Assembly: GCA_964398215.1 (NCBI GenBank)
Contig: CAYNNP010000016.1
Location: 1 to 53,423 of the forward strand
Length of the DNA stretch: 53,423 nt
Source of the DNA: CAYNNP01 sp964398215
Lineage (GTDB): Bacteria > Planctomycetota > Planctomycetia > Pirellulales > Pirellulaceae
Direction of reading: 5' to 3'
Shown here: positions 1 to 8,468 of the stretch, piece after piece
Numbering within the stretch: position 1 is the stretch's first letter
Layout: each line of letters starts with the position of its first letter
Program-made: the position numbers and the translations under genes
Notes under the pieces: generated by a model
What the model was told of the DNA's origin: nothing
What the model saw: the letters and a program-made list of their open reading frames with translations, nothing else
Databases searched by the model: none

Positions 1-61
1 GGTCGGGCTACGTCGCTCGGAGATCGACGGCCACTTTGTGTGGCCCTAAAATTTGAATCTA

Positions 62-3000
62 CTATCGGACGTTTAGCTCGCGCCTAAGTTCAATCGTTTG
101 TGCTTTACCCGTTTGTTCGCTGCGGACGTTGTACGTGCGGCTCCATGTTTTAGTATCGGCGGTGTAGTCGGTTTGCCAAAAATCGTTTCCGTGTACGCTT
201 TGGTCCAGTCGCTGGCCGTTCACGTACAGCGCGTTGCCGACCGGGCTCGTTAGACCACTGAACGTAATCGGCACGTAGCCCAACCCGCCCTTGAGTGTCA
301 AAGTTGCTGCATCTTTGTCCGTCACGATGCGAACGTCTGGATAGCGGCGTTTCAGTTCTCCGCTTGTTACAGTCACTTCGCGATCATTGCCCGTCGCTTC
401 TCGGTACACCATCTGCCAAGTATTTTCGCCTTGCTGAAGTGTGGAACGCAGTGACTGGCTGGGGCCGTAGTAGTCCTTTGCGAACTGCGGCACGACCAGA
501 TGTTCGATGGTCGCGGTGATAAAATCGCCCGGCTCAAGACCCTGCACATTGGGTCCTGGCAAGACGTCGAGTGTCGATGTTTTTCGCCCGTGTACGGTGA
601 CGCCCCGCTCAGCGATCCACGGCATCGATTTCTTGCCTCCGAGTTTGGCATCCCAATCTCGGATGACGATCCCTCGGTTGGCACTCGCGCCCTTTTTGGT
701 ATCTCCCGGAGTACCAACCGAATCGTGAATCGACGCCCACGCGAGCGGCCCGGCCCATTGGGTGGGCGAGGTTCGATAGGTTTCACCGCCCCACTGAGTA
801 CTCCATTGTTTGGTGAGTCCACCAGCATTGCCAATCGCCATCTTACGATCAGTCGTCGAACAGTAAGTATCCGCGCCGATCTGAAAAATCACGAACCGAG
901 AAAACTTAGTCGCTTTGTTGACTTTCATTTGCAACTGGTAAGTCGCGCGCACCAGATCATCCGTTCTTGCCAATGAAACGGTCACGGAATGGTCGATTCC
1001 TTTTGCCAGTCGTCCAAAATTCGTTACCTCGGTCAAACACGGGCCTTGGCGGTGCCGCTTCACTTGCATCCCGCGATGCGCAACGCGATCACCATCAGCA
1101 TCGAACATTCGAAAGAAGTCTCCACCGCCCACATTGTTGGTCCACCCCCACTGTGTTTTGCCGTTCATCGGCTGGACCATTAGCGGGCGAACATCTGTGA
1201 TCGTGCAATCGGCTTGCGCCTGGTCAGGATCCAAGCAAAGACTCTCGCCCCAAGCGCCCAGCGCGGTTTGTTGCCAAAGCTGATTGCCACCCCAGCCGAT
1301 CAGCGAAAGCTGTGAGTGCGACGCGGCCGCGACTCCGCCCCAATGTCCGTAGACAATTGAGAGTTCCAGTTGCACAGTCTCGCCGGGCGGCAATACGACT
1401 TGCGAAATTCCATGAAACCACTGTCCTTGGTACGGCCCCGCTTCGGTGTCGTAGTGCCAATTCTTACTCAGCTGAACCGGTATTCCAGTTGGGTTCCCAT
1501 CGGCATCACGCAGGATCGCAGAAACACCAGTGATCGGAGTACCAATCTGCTGACGAAAACCACCAGCCGTTTTCTCAAACATCAATCTTGCGGTTTGTTT
1601 TTCACCCGTTGGATTAGCAAGCAAAATCTTGATGCGCTCCATCGAATCATTGCGAACGTCACCAACACGCAAGGCTTTTGCTTTTGCTTTTGGTTCGGGC
1701 ACGATTGGAACGACGCCATCCAAGTTGATTCGGTGCCAACCAAGTAACCGATCATACTGAACTGGACGGTCTTTTCCGTCAGGGATTTCGCTGGCCTTCA
1801 CAACCACACCACTAGTTCTGGGCGCTGGCGACATCGTGACGGGATCGAACGCCAAACCAACGTGCTGCCATGCCTCGGAATTTGCTTCGGTGTTAAAGTC
1901 GACTTCTTGCGACATCTTTCCAAATTGCAGCTTCATGTTCCCCGGCTTCCAACTGTTCCGCTGCTGCGAAGATGCTGCGGCCACATCGCTACGAAACGTC
2001 CACTTCAGCGCCGGTTTGTTTGCGTCAGTGAGTCCAGGCTGAAGAAAATGCTGACGAATCTGAGAATCAGTCAACGCTGACTGAAAGTATCGAACTTCAT
2101 CGATCACACCTCGAAATCGATACCGGTCCTTCAAGTTGTCTTGTCGTCTACCGAAAGTCATTGAATTGGCTCCCGGCGTGCGTTTCCGCCCGACGTGTTT
2201 TTCCGAAGCAGGCTGTCCGTTGACGAAGAAGCGAAGCGTTTGACCGTCGTAGCTGATTGCCATGAAATTCCACGCGTTCAACTTCAATGCGCCGCGTTTT
2301 GCTTTAGCGACAAACTTATTCGCTTGGCCGCCGCCAATGTTCAACCTCGCCTCAGGGATTCCGTTGGCAATCACGATGCCAAAATTACCATTGGTTTCTT
2401 CGTTTCGATCTTTGCAGACCAACCAAGGCGGCGTCTCTTCCGATGCTTGGTAATTGCTAGGGACAAAGGCCCAAAGACACAGCGTGAACTGCGGTGACTC
2501 CAGCACCGGATTGTGCGCGACTTCAAAATCGTTGGTGCCGTCGATTCCGAAACCGCCGGCGATCTTTCCAAAGCAGTCTTGCCCGGCCACGATTGCCTGC
2601 CGCCCAGGACGAACAGCCAGAATCATGCTCAGTCGATCCGGCCATGCTGCTGTCTCCAGCCGAGCCTCGGCTTGCAATTGGTCGCCTTGTTTCGATGTGA
2701 ACTGCAAATCCGTCACGTCTGAATGCTGAAAGAAACGCCCTGATTCAATCACTCGTGGGCCACCATGCCGAGTCGCTTCGCCGCCACCGGTGCAGAAATA
2801 TGTTTTGCCGTCATGATCAATCGTTAGCTGCAATTTTGGGGCAGACGGTTGTGACCTACGGCTCGCGAACCCAGACACGCTTAGCCTGCGCGTATCCAGC
2901 ACAAACTGGTAGTGTCCGGTCTGGATGCAGCGATGCCACGGGGCGCCCTCGACGCGACCAGGAAAACCATCGACCCACCACATGCTCGTGTGATCTAGCT

Positions 3001-3160
3001 GCGTGGGCATGATCGCGATCGGTTCCACACCATGAAGTAAAATCGGCATCAGCGAGAATGCAAAGAACGCAATCGCGGCGCCAAAAACCGGCCGATTGGA
3101 AAGAGAGAATCCAGGACAGTTGTGACTGCACTGGTCGGCTCGTGAGATATAGAAAGACAT
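62..3160 (-). CDS. Large secreted LamG-domain protein
   Basis: The 1032-residue product begins with a basic/polar stretch and a hydrophobic segment at about residues 26-45, which fits a signal peptide or N-terminal anchor, so it probably acts outside the cytoplasm. Residues about 190-390 look like a LamG/concanavalin-type jelly-roll: they include FTLCLWAFVP, WNFMAISYDG and the strand GVIDEVRYFQSAL that typically closes this fold. Such domains bind carbohydrate or act as adhesion modules. The remaining 600 residues contain many Trp and Gly residues and aromatic strands but no catalytic motif that I recognise. The gene starts at ATG 3160, just upstream of a tRNA cluster on the same strand. Planctomycete genomes carry many proteins of this type, often near sulfatases. 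The LamG call is fairly secure; the overall function is unknown. Confidence 0.8.
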   Translation of the reverse strand: MSFYISRADQCSHNCPGFSLSNRPVFGAAIAFFAFSLMPILLHGVEPIAIMPTQLDHTSMWWVDGFPGRVEGAPWHRCIQTGHYQFVLDTRRLSVSGFASRRSQPSAPKLQLTIDHDGKTYFCTGGGEATRHGGPRVIESGRFFQHSDVTDLQFTSKQGDQLQAEARLETAAWPDRLSMILAVRPGRQAIVAGQDCFGKIAGGFGIDGTNDFEVAHNPVLESPQFTLCLWAFVPSNYQASEETPPWLVCKDRNEETNGNFGIVIANGIPEARLNIGGGQANKFVAKAKRGALKLNAWNFMAISYDGQTLRFFVNGQPASEKHVGRKRTPGANSMTFGRRQDNLKDRYRFRGVIDEVRYFQSALTDSQIRQHFLQPGLTDANKPALKWTFRSDVAAASSQQRNSWKPGNMKLQFGKMSQEVDFNTEANSEAWQHVGLAFDPVTMSPAPRTSGVVVKASEIPDGKDRPVQYDRLLGWHRINLDGVVPIVPEPKAKAKALRVGDVRNDSMERIKILLANPTGEKQTARLMFEKTAGGFRQQIGTPITGVSAILRDADGNPTGIPVQLSKNWHYDTEAGPYQGQWFHGISQVVLPPGETVQLELSIVYGHWGGVAAASHSQLSLIGWGGNQLWQQTALGAWGESLCLDPDQAQADCTITDVRPLMVQPMNGKTQWGWTNNVGGGDFFRMFDADGDRVAHRGMQVKRHRQGPCLTEVTNFGRLAKGIDHSVTVSLARTDDLVRATYQLQMKVNKATKFSRFVIFQIGADTYCSTTDRKMAIGNAGGLTKQWSTQWGGETYRTSPTQWAGPLAWASIHDSVGTPGDTKKGASANRGIVIRDWDAKLGGKKSMPWIAERGVTVHGRKTSTLDVLPGPNVQGLEPGDFITATIEHLVVPQFAKDYYGPSQSLRSTLQQGENTWQMVYREATGNDREVTVTSGELKRRYPDVRIVTDKDAATLTLKGGLGYVPITFSGLTSPVGNALYVNGQRLDQSVHGNDFWQTDYTADTKTWSRTYNVRSEQTGKAQTIELRRELNVR

Positions 3161-3275
3161 TCTGCTCTTTGTGATTGATGGTCAAGAGCGTCTTTTTATA
3201 CCCGGATGTTGTCCAAGTCCACGATAGCCAAATGAGTCCCATGGATTGCCGACTTCGATTCTGATGCCGCTGCAG

Positions 3276-3351
3276 GGTGACCGAAGGGAATCGAACCCTC
3301 ACCTCTTGCTTCACAGGCAAGTATGCACAAACCGAGTACACCACGGTCACC
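3276..3351 (-). tRNA. tRNA-His (GTG)
   Basis: The minus strand folds into a cloverleaf with acceptor GTGACCG/CGGTCAC, the extra 5' G and C73 typical of tRNA-His, anticodon stem CTTGC/GCAAG around loop CTGTGAA (anticodon GTG), and a T arm with TTCGATT. The D stem is weak, made mostly of G-T pairs. No CCA is encoded. It is the last gene of a six-tRNA cluster. Confidence 0.88.
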
Positions 3352-3387
3352 GTAATATCTAAGCCCACACGTGCGTTGGACCAAAAG

Positions 3388-3459
3388 CAGCTTGACCAGG
3401 ACTCGAACCCGGAACTTCTGGTTAGAAGCCAGAGATGATATCCGTTTCACCATCAAGCC
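3388..3459 (-). tRNA. tRNA-Arg (TCT)
   Basis: The cloverleaf has anticodon stem TCTGG/CCAGA around loop CTTCTAA (anticodon TCT) and T arm CCGGG-TTCGAGT-CCTGG. The acceptor GGCTTGA/TCAAGCT has a G-U first pair. The gene is only about 72 nt and the D arm is short. No CCA is encoded. It lies 36 bases upstream of tRNA-His in transcription order. Confidence 0.8.
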
Positions 3460-3498
3460 GTTTTATTGACGCAAAACTCGTTCACGCCGAACTCAAAG

Positions 3499-3584
3499 CG
3501 GAAGGCAAGGGAGTCGAACCCTCATGTCCTTTCGGACGCACGGTGTAGCAAACCGGCCCGGCAAGCCGTATCCGGCTACCTTCC
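3499..3584 (-). tRNA. tRNA-Ser (GCT)
   Basis: This is a class II tRNA of about 86 nt. The acceptor GGAAGGT pairs with GCCTTCC and is followed by G73. The anticodon loop TTGCTAC gives anticodon GCT. A long variable arm contains the hairpin GTCC-GAAA-GGAC, as expected for serine tRNAs. No CCA is encoded. It is the most canonical member of the cluster. Confidence 0.88.
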
Positions 3585-3606
3585 GTTATCACAAAGTCAA
3601 TAAAAG

Positions 3607-3683
3607 TAGCGCGGGTGGGAGTTGAACCCACAGACAATCACGAAGGTTTGAGGTTCGCCGCTTTTCCGTTTGCGTACCGCGCC
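3607..3683 (-). tRNA. Atypical tRNA, probably Leu (CAA)
   Basis: The acceptor GGCGCGG/CCGCGCT has a G-U first pair. The D arm is CGC/GCG, and the T arm GTGGG-TTCAACT-CCCAC is intact. The anticodon loop CTCAAAC gives CAA, but the anticodon stem CGAAC/CTTCG has a C-C mismatch beside the loop. The variable region is about 9 nt, short for a bacterial leucine tRNA. Identity is therefore less certain than for its neighbours. Confidence 0.62.
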
Positions 3684-3706
3684 GATTTTTTGTTTTCGGC
3701 CAAAAG

Positions 3707-3780
3707 TAGCTCGAGTGGGATTCGAACCCACAGCATCTCTGATTCTAAATCAAAGTGGTCTGCCAATTGCCTACCGAGCC
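3707..3780 (-). tRNA. Atypical tRNA-Leu (TAG) with short variable loop
   Basis: The acceptor GGCTCGG/TCGAGCT has G-U at position 1-72. The D arm contains AATTGGCAGAC as in leucine tRNAs. The anticodon stem TTTGA/TCAGA holds loop TTTAGAA (anticodon TAG), and the T arm is GTGGG-TTCGAAT-CCCAC. The variable loop is only 5-6 nt, giving class I size (73 nt plus A73), although bacterial tRNA-Leu is normally class II. Confidence 0.75.
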
Positions 3781-3813
3781 ATGTTGTTATTGATATGCTT
3801 CCTGTTGCCAAAG

Positions 3814-3887
3814 TACCCAGAGCAGGGATCGAACCCGCAGTCACTCGGGTTTAAACCGAGTCGCTCTTCCGGTTGGCGTATCTGGGC
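3814..3887 (-). tRNA. Atypical tRNA-Leu (TAA) with short variable loop
   Basis: This cloverleaf fits a 73-nt class I tRNA plus A73: acceptor GCCCAGA/TCTGGGT (first pair G-U), D stem CGC/GCG, anticodon stem CTCGG/CCGAG around TTTAAAC (anticodon TAA), a 5-nt variable loop TGACT, and T arm GCGGG-TTCGATC-CCTGC. A leucine anticodon on a class I body is unusual for bacteria. It is the first gene of the cluster in transcription order. Confidence 0.78.
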
Positions 3888-3949
3888 GGATGTTTCATCG
3901 ACTGTGACTTGCAGACCGGTAGGTCGGCAATCAACCGTGTCGGTGCACA

Positions 3950-4092
3950 AAAAAAGCTCGATGCCAATGACATCGAGCTTTGAGTTCAAAGCAATCGCCT
4001 AGCGGCGAGATGTCACAGGAGCCTTTGATGTGCCAGAGCACTGCTGAGCGATAAACGCAAACTTTTTGCGATTTCGCTAGTGGCTCTGCAAC
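3950..4092 (-). ncRNA. Candidate structured small RNA ending in an intrinsic terminator
   Basis: Read on the minus strand, this stretch holds three hairpins in a row. The first (4034-4088) is a long imperfect stem in which CAGAGC pairs with GCTCTG, then ACT with AGT, AGCGA with TCGCT, and an inner CGCAAA/TTTGCG stem. The second is TCGCC-GCTA-GGCGA. The third is a perfect 11-bp stem CATCGAGCTTT (its partner is AAAGCTCGATG) followed by a run of seven T, a textbook rho-independent terminator (3951-3984). There is no open reading frame of note. It does not match tRNA, tmRNA or SRP RNA motifs. It could be a small RNA or the end of a longer leader reading toward the tRNA cluster. Confidence 0.42.
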
Positions 4093-4331
4093 TCAAGCAA
4101 TGGTAGGTAGATAGTGACATCGACATTTTGAATACTTGTTCAAATGGTGATTCGTGTGTTCAAGAGCTTAGACGCGACCGTCAGCATCGGGTTCGCAATA
4201 AAAACACTTGGCTTCCAAGAACGTAAGATGCGCAATTCTGCGTTCTATTTCATCCAAAAACAATTTTTCAGCATACCGCTAACCCAATGTGACTGATGTA
4301 CAATCCATTCATTGCTTCAGGGAGATAGTTG

Positions 4332-5513
4332 ATGTACAAATTTCGCATCATTGCCGGATCGCTCGTTCTGGGTTTCGCGCTGCTGAATTCGCGATGCATT
4401 GCACAGGAGCGGGAACTGACATTCAAAGATGTCGTCGAGAAATTCGCCGCTGACGAAGGCGTGATCAATGGGCTGAGTATTGCACCGCACGCAGACGCAA
4501 GTTTTTCCGTCGCTCTATGCGATCAAAACAATCGCGTTTCGGTCTCGATCGGCAAGGGAGCACGTTGGCGAAAGATTGTTGTCGATAAAGTGTATCCATC
4601 GCGCGTCTCAGTAAAACTATTGGACCTGGACGGAGACCAGAAAGTCGAACTGTTGGTTGCCAGCACGTCGCTTGAAGTGTTCAAAATTGCTGGCGAGAAA
4701 CTTAATTCTGCTTGGGCTAGCGACGAGACATTAAACATCGATGACATCCGCCCACGAATCGAACTTGCTGATTTGAACAATGACGGCAAAAACGAACTGG
4801 TCGTCTTGAACTACAAAACGAATACAAAAACCGATGATGAAGTAACCGATTCGCTGTATGTGTATTCGATCGAAACGATGAAAGAGTCGCTAAGGTTGAA
4901 AGTCATCGATTCGACAACTTTGCGGGACGAGGACGAACATTCGGCTACTGCGGGGCTCGCAATCGGCGATTTCGTCGACGATCCCAAAAACGAAATCGTC
5001 GTCGGCAACGATAACGGAAACCTATGGTTGCTGCGGTTAGAGGACAACAAATTGTCGGTCTTGGCGACAGCAAAACTGCCCAAAGGTGGTGCAATTGGTT
5101 CGGGTTTGTCGCGAGCGAATATGGATCAAGATTCGCAAGATGAATTGCTGGTCGGTTCCAATGCCGGCAATATCTTTGTCTGTGAATTCGATCGGAATTA
5201 CCAGGCGAATTGGATCGGCAACCTTGAAGTTGGCCGATTGGCCTATGGCGTCACAGCCATCGACCTGAACGGTGACGGTGTCGATGAATTCATTTCGTCC
5301 TCCGGGCACGATGGCTATTCCGGAATGACGAAAGCCGACTGCGTGTTCCAGGTTTTCGAGTTCAAGGATGGATTGCTTGTTGAAAAGTGGAAGCAGCAAA
5401 CAGTTGATTCTCCACGCCCTTTGATTCGGGACGTGGATGGCGATGGAATGCCAGAATTGATTCTTTTCTCGGACTATGGTCGCGGCACGCAAGTCGACGT
5501 GATCAAACTGTGA
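4332..5513 (+). CDS. Secreted FG-GAP/VCBS-type beta-propeller protein
   Basis: The 393-residue product has an N-terminal signal peptide (hydrophobic residues about 5-20, likely cleavage after CIAQ). The rest carries at least five Asp-rich repeats of the FG-GAP/VCBS kind: DLDGDQKVEL near residue 98, DLNNDGKNEL near 148, DQDSQDEL near 262, DLNGDGVDEF near 312 and DVDGDGMPEL near 370. These loops bind calcium between blades of a beta-propeller, so an extracellular or periplasmic binding protein is likely. ATG 4332 is chosen because AGGGAG lies 7 bases upstream; a TTG one codon earlier is possible. A nested hairpin follows the stop codon. The ligand is unknown. Confidence 0.8.
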   Translation: MYKFRIIAGSLVLGFALLNSRCIAQERELTFKDVVEKFAADEGVINGLSIAPHADASFSVALCDQNNRVSVSIGKGARWRKIVVDKVYPSRVSVKLLDLDGDQKVELLVASTSLEVFKIAGEKLNSAWASDETLNIDDIRPRIELADLNNDGKNELVVLNYKTNTKTDDEVTDSLYVYSIETMKESLRLKVIDSTTLRDEDEHSATAGLAIGDFVDDPKNEIVVGNDNGNLWLLRLEDNKLSVLATAKLPKGGAIGSGLSRANMDQDSQDELLVGSNAGNIFVCEFDRNYQANWIGNLEVGRLAYGVTAIDLNGDGVDEFISSSGHDGYSGMTKADCVFQVFEFKDGLLVEKWKQQTVDSPRPLIRDVDGDGMPELILFSDYGRGTQVDVIKL

Positions 5514-5826
5514 TCGTTAGTCTTGGGTTCCAAATGTGAACCCCATAAGGACTAATGTTCCATCCAAGCAGCGACCGAACTGTTAAGTCTTGCAATTTGA
5601 AGAAGTGATTCGCCCTGCGGATCACAAAGATGGCTTGAATCCTGAAACCAAGTCGACGAAGATACAGTCCTTGTCCGATTCAATCTTCTCAAAATCATAA
5701 AAGCTCGTCAGACACAGACAAAACAGTACCGGCCTATTCACCAAGCCGCGCCCGCTGTTTCGTTTTGTAGTTTTCGGAAATGAACACGAGGTTCATTTCA
5801 CCCCTCACTTCTACAATTCAAAAAGC
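5514..5826. other. Intergenic region with terminator-like hairpin
   Basis: This 313-base gap begins with a nested hairpin at 5517-5555, in which TTAGTC pairs with GACTAA and GGGTTC with GAACCC. It has no T run but may end transcription of the upstream gene. Just before the next start a small hairpin ATGAAC-acgag-GTTCAT lies at about 5778-5794. I see no convincing gene or promoter here. Confidence 0.4.
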
Positions 5827-6984
5827 ATGAGCAAGTCACTCGTTATCGCTATCGGAATTCTGCTGTTCGGTTCGACGATAGCGGACGCACAGCAAAACGG
5901 CGCCGTAAGAGGCAATCCTAACGCGCCTCGCGGCATGAACCCCAACCAAAGACAACCGGGGCAAGCGAGGCAGCAACCTGTACGCGGTGGAGGCGGGGCA
6001 ATGGACGTCCCACCGAATGAGCAAGCGATCGGGGATTCTGGTGTCGCATGGTACACAACCTGGGAAACCGGATTAGCGGAAGCCAAGCGATCGAATCGAC
6101 CCATTTTTTTCATGTCTGCTGCGACCGTTTGCTCGGGTGTGTCAGGCGTCTTCTGACCGGGCTACACCAAAACGCAGAACAGTTTGTTCTCGAAAAAAGA
6201 ATTCATTGACGCGTCCCGAAGTTTTGTTTGCATTCGCATTGAAACATACGAAAGCAAGCAGTCTGAAGCCATGGTTCGGAAACTACTTCGAGGAAGTTTT
6301 GAAAACACGTCGATGGCCATTTTCAATCCCGATGGCACGAATCAGCTAACAAGAGGCGCCCGAACTCCGGAACAGGTTTTCAGTGACCACCGTGGCCCCG
6401 GTGCGCAAGCCGACAGCGCCACCATCATTGGAAAAATGAACCGAATCGCGTTGCAGTTTCCCCCAATCACCAAAGGCAATCCGCTTCTTCAAGATTTCGA
6501 CTCACTGCGACAAGCATTGAATGTCGCGTCCGCAGACCAACGACTACTGGTAGTTGTCAATGCACCACGACGCAGCCTTGCCAAACAGGAGGTCAAACTA
6601 AGAGCAGTTTTTGCTGATGACGAGATCATTGGCAGATTCCACATGCATATCCTGGATCCCGAGCAGGACGCAGGCTGGGAAAAAGTCATTAGCCGCGCTA
6701 GCTCAAAGCCAGGTATAACGATTGTCTACGCTGGTAAGTTCGGGCTCGACGGGCGAGCAGTCGCGCAACTAGGACTCTCTGGCAGGGCAAAAACGATCAA
6801 ACAGACCCTGCTGAAAATCAATCAACAATTCTCACAAGCCGAAGAACGAAAAGACTATGCGAGCCACGTGCGGGAAGGCAGACGCAATGGAATCAATTTC
6901 GAGAACACCATTCCTTATGGTGAAGATCGCGATGGTGATGGCAAGCCAGATGAAAAACGCCGCCAACAGGGTCAAGGGCGTTAA
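5827..6984 (+). CDS. Secreted thioredoxin-like protein with in-frame TGA: candidate selenoprotein
   Basis: The reading frame runs from ATG 5827 to TAA 6984 and is broken only by TGA at 6154-6156; if read through, it encodes 385 residues. Residues 1-21 are a signal peptide (after ADA), followed by a Pro/Gln/Gly-rich linker to about residue 60. A thioredoxin-like domain then starts (VAWYTTWETGLAEAKRSNRP, then IFFMSAATVCSGVSGVF). The TGA is codon 110, eight residues after Cys102, in the region where thioredoxins carry their redox pair, and is followed at once by PGYTKTQ and a continuous domain. A hairpin AGAAC-agttt-GTTCT starts 19 bases after the TGA (loop at 24), with G as the second loop base; this matches the geometry of a bacterial SECIS. 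The C terminus has a calcium-type DRDGDGKPDE motif. Selenocysteine insertion is inferred; a simple nonsense mutation would look the same apart from the hairpin. Confidence 0.6.
6154..6190 (+). promoter_or_regulatory. Candidate bacterial SECIS element
   Basis: The in-frame TGA (6154-6156) is followed by a short hairpin: AGAAC (6176-6180), loop AGTTT (6181-6185), GTTCT (6186-6190). The loop starts 24 bases after the TGA and carries G at its second position. Known bacterial SECIS hairpins lie in the same 16-37 base range and need an early loop G. The stem is short (5 bp), so the call is tentative. Confidence 0.45.
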
Positions 6985-7013
6985 CAATAGAATTCGGAAC
7001 CAAAGGTATTGAG

Positions 7014-7838
7014 ATGATTTTTCGGTGTTTGCAAATTTGTTTTGCAGGACTGCTGTTTGGATTGGCGCTTTCTAATACGGCAGTTGCTCAGATAGATTTC
7101 AGCTTTCCTAAAGATGATGTACCGGTGGTGAGGATTGATGAGTACTACAGCGAAGCCAACAAAGACAAGCCGCCAATGTTGTTGGTCTATTCAGACGGAC
7201 GAGTCATCCGATCGGTTTCTGGTAAGAGGCAGGACGACTATGGGTTCACGTTGAGCAAGAAAAAGTTCGAGAAATTCCTGAAGGAAGTTTTCGTCACAAA
7301 TGACTTCGCTACGATTTCTGATGAAACAATTAAGAAAACACTTTCGCCTCGGCGGCCGGCCCGAACTTCTTTTAGGGTGACAACGAATACGGCGGATGGT
7401 TCGCATGTGGTTAGCTTTGGGGATTCTTGGCTTTACGATCGCCTGGGACTAGGCAGAAAAAGAGCCAAGTATCTGACGGCAGAGCATTTGCAGAGATTTC
7501 TGAAAGTAGAAGATGCCTGTCGGGAATTGGCAAGCTTGGCTTTGGTAGGCGGTGAGGCAGCCTTTCAAAATGCCGTAGAAAGGGCCAACATGGAGTTCAA
7601 GAAAGTCTACCCCGATGGTCCAACCATTACCGAGGCAGATTTGTTTAGCGTACGACTAGGCAAGGACGGGAAGGTCGCTGTTCGATTCAGGGTCAACAAG
7701 AAAATCGTTGGACCTCACCCAGTATCAGTATGGGTCAAAAAAGCCAAAGGCGAATCGAAGGCAAGCATTGAAGTCAAAGTTGATAAGCCACTGTTGCTGA
7801 ATGATGCTAGGCCAGCTAAACCGCAGATACGTAAGTAG
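7014..7838 (+). CDS. Secreted protein of unknown function
   Basis: I do not recognise the family of this 274-residue protein. Residues 1-25 form a clear signal peptide (hydrophobic core followed by TAVAQ), so it is exported. The mature part is Lys-rich and has short beta-like stretches (MLLVYSDGRVIR, ASIEVKVDKPLLL). The gene starts 29 bases after the candidate selenoprotein and may share its transcript. The ATG at 7014 is preceded only by a weak GAG. A further partial gene follows before the assembly gap. Confidence 0.65.
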   Translation: MIFRCLQICFAGLLFGLALSNTAVAQIDFSFPKDDVPVVRIDEYYSEANKDKPPMLLVYSDGRVIRSVSGKRQDDYGFTLSKKKFEKFLKEVFVTNDFATISDETIKKTLSPRRPARTSFRVTTNTADGSHVVSFGDSWLYDRLGLGRKRAKYLTAEHLQRFLKVEDACRELASLALVGGEAAFQNAVERANMEFKKVYPDGPTITEADLFSVRLGKDGKVAVRFRVNKKIVGPHPVSVWVKKAKGESKASIEVKVDKPLLLNDARPAKPQIRK

Positions 7839-7843
7839 AGCGA

Positions 7844-7881
7844 ATGGAAAAAGAGAATGGCAAACTTAAGGCAGTCGGCCA
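7844..7881 (+). CDS. Possible gene start truncated by the assembly gap
   Basis: An ATG at 7844 opens a frame of 12 codons (MEKENGKLKAVG) that runs into the N block. A second ATG at 7857 in another frame has the better purine-rich upstream sequence (AAAAAGAGA). Either could begin the partial gene that emerges after the gap at 7982. The gap length is nominal, so frame continuity cannot be judged. Confidence 0.25.
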
Positions 7882-7981
7882 NNNNNNNNNNNNNNNNNNN
7901 NNNNNNNNNNNNNNNNNNNNNNNNNNNNNNNNNNNNNNNNNNNNNNNNNNNNNNNNNNNNNNNNNNNNNNNNNNNNNNNNN
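7882..7981. other. Assembly gap (100 N)
   Basis: Exactly 100 undetermined bases, the conventional placeholder for a scaffold join of unknown size. The join falls inside or between genes, so the sequence on each side is not proven to be contiguous. Confidence 0.99.
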
Positions 7982-8445
7982 AGATCAAGGACTACGCAAA
8001 ATCACTCAAGTACTACGATCAAGTGATGGCTCTTCGGGACAACGTGGCCTTTATCTCTCGTCGGCACTGGGTGTTGTACGCCGTTTGCCTGCCTTTACTG
8101 ACCAACGAGGTCGGTGGTCGCACTGACGATACATTTAGTCAAACCATGAAACTGCTCGAGCAGCAGTTGAAAGACACTTGCATCGCTGATGACAAACAAA
8201 GATTCCGACTCTGCTTCCTCCACGCCCTGGTTCACGAGCCCGCCCTGCGGAGTCTTCGAGATGAACTGCGTTCCCTGAATCTGACAACTGCTGAAGAAGC
8301 GACTCTGAATGAATTTTGGAAACGGTGCCGAGCCGAGCTGGCTGAGCAGACTACCCCGTCGCTAGAACGGCAATTTCAGCAATTCATGGAGTCATACATC
8401 GGACCAAATGTGCACCCCGATGTGCGGCCAGCACCACAAAAGTGA
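7982..8445 (+). CDS. C-terminal part of an unknown helical protein
   Basis: The frame is already open where sequence resumes (IKDYAKSLKYYDQV before the first Met at 8023) and continues to TGA 8445, so the N terminus is lost in the gap. The visible 153 residues are rich in Leu, Glu, Arg and Gln and look all-helical, with spacing reminiscent of TPR-like helices (YAKSLKYYDQVMAL). I recognise no specific family. The gene is convergent with the terminal gene of the polysaccharide locus, whose stop lies 9 bases away. Confidence 0.55.
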
Positions 8446-8447
8446 GT

Positions 8448-8468
8448 TGCCAACCTATGTTGTTGGCA
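8448..8468. terminator. Hairpin between convergent genes
   Basis: TGCCAAC (8448-8454) and GTTGGCA (8462-8468) form a perfect 7-bp stem with a 7-base loop between two convergent stop codons, overlapping the stop of the minus-strand gene. There is no T run, so termination is only a possibility. Confidence 0.35.

Noticed and set aside
3615..4002. Open frames inside the tRNA cluster
   Set aside because: They overlap the tRNA genes and the terminator, have no ribosome-binding sites and encode no recognisable protein.
6154..6156. Frameshift explanation for the broken thioredoxin-like gene
   Set aside because: The frame before and after the TGA is the same, so no indel is needed. Only a stop codon has to be explained, which leaves selenocysteine or a point nonsense mutation.
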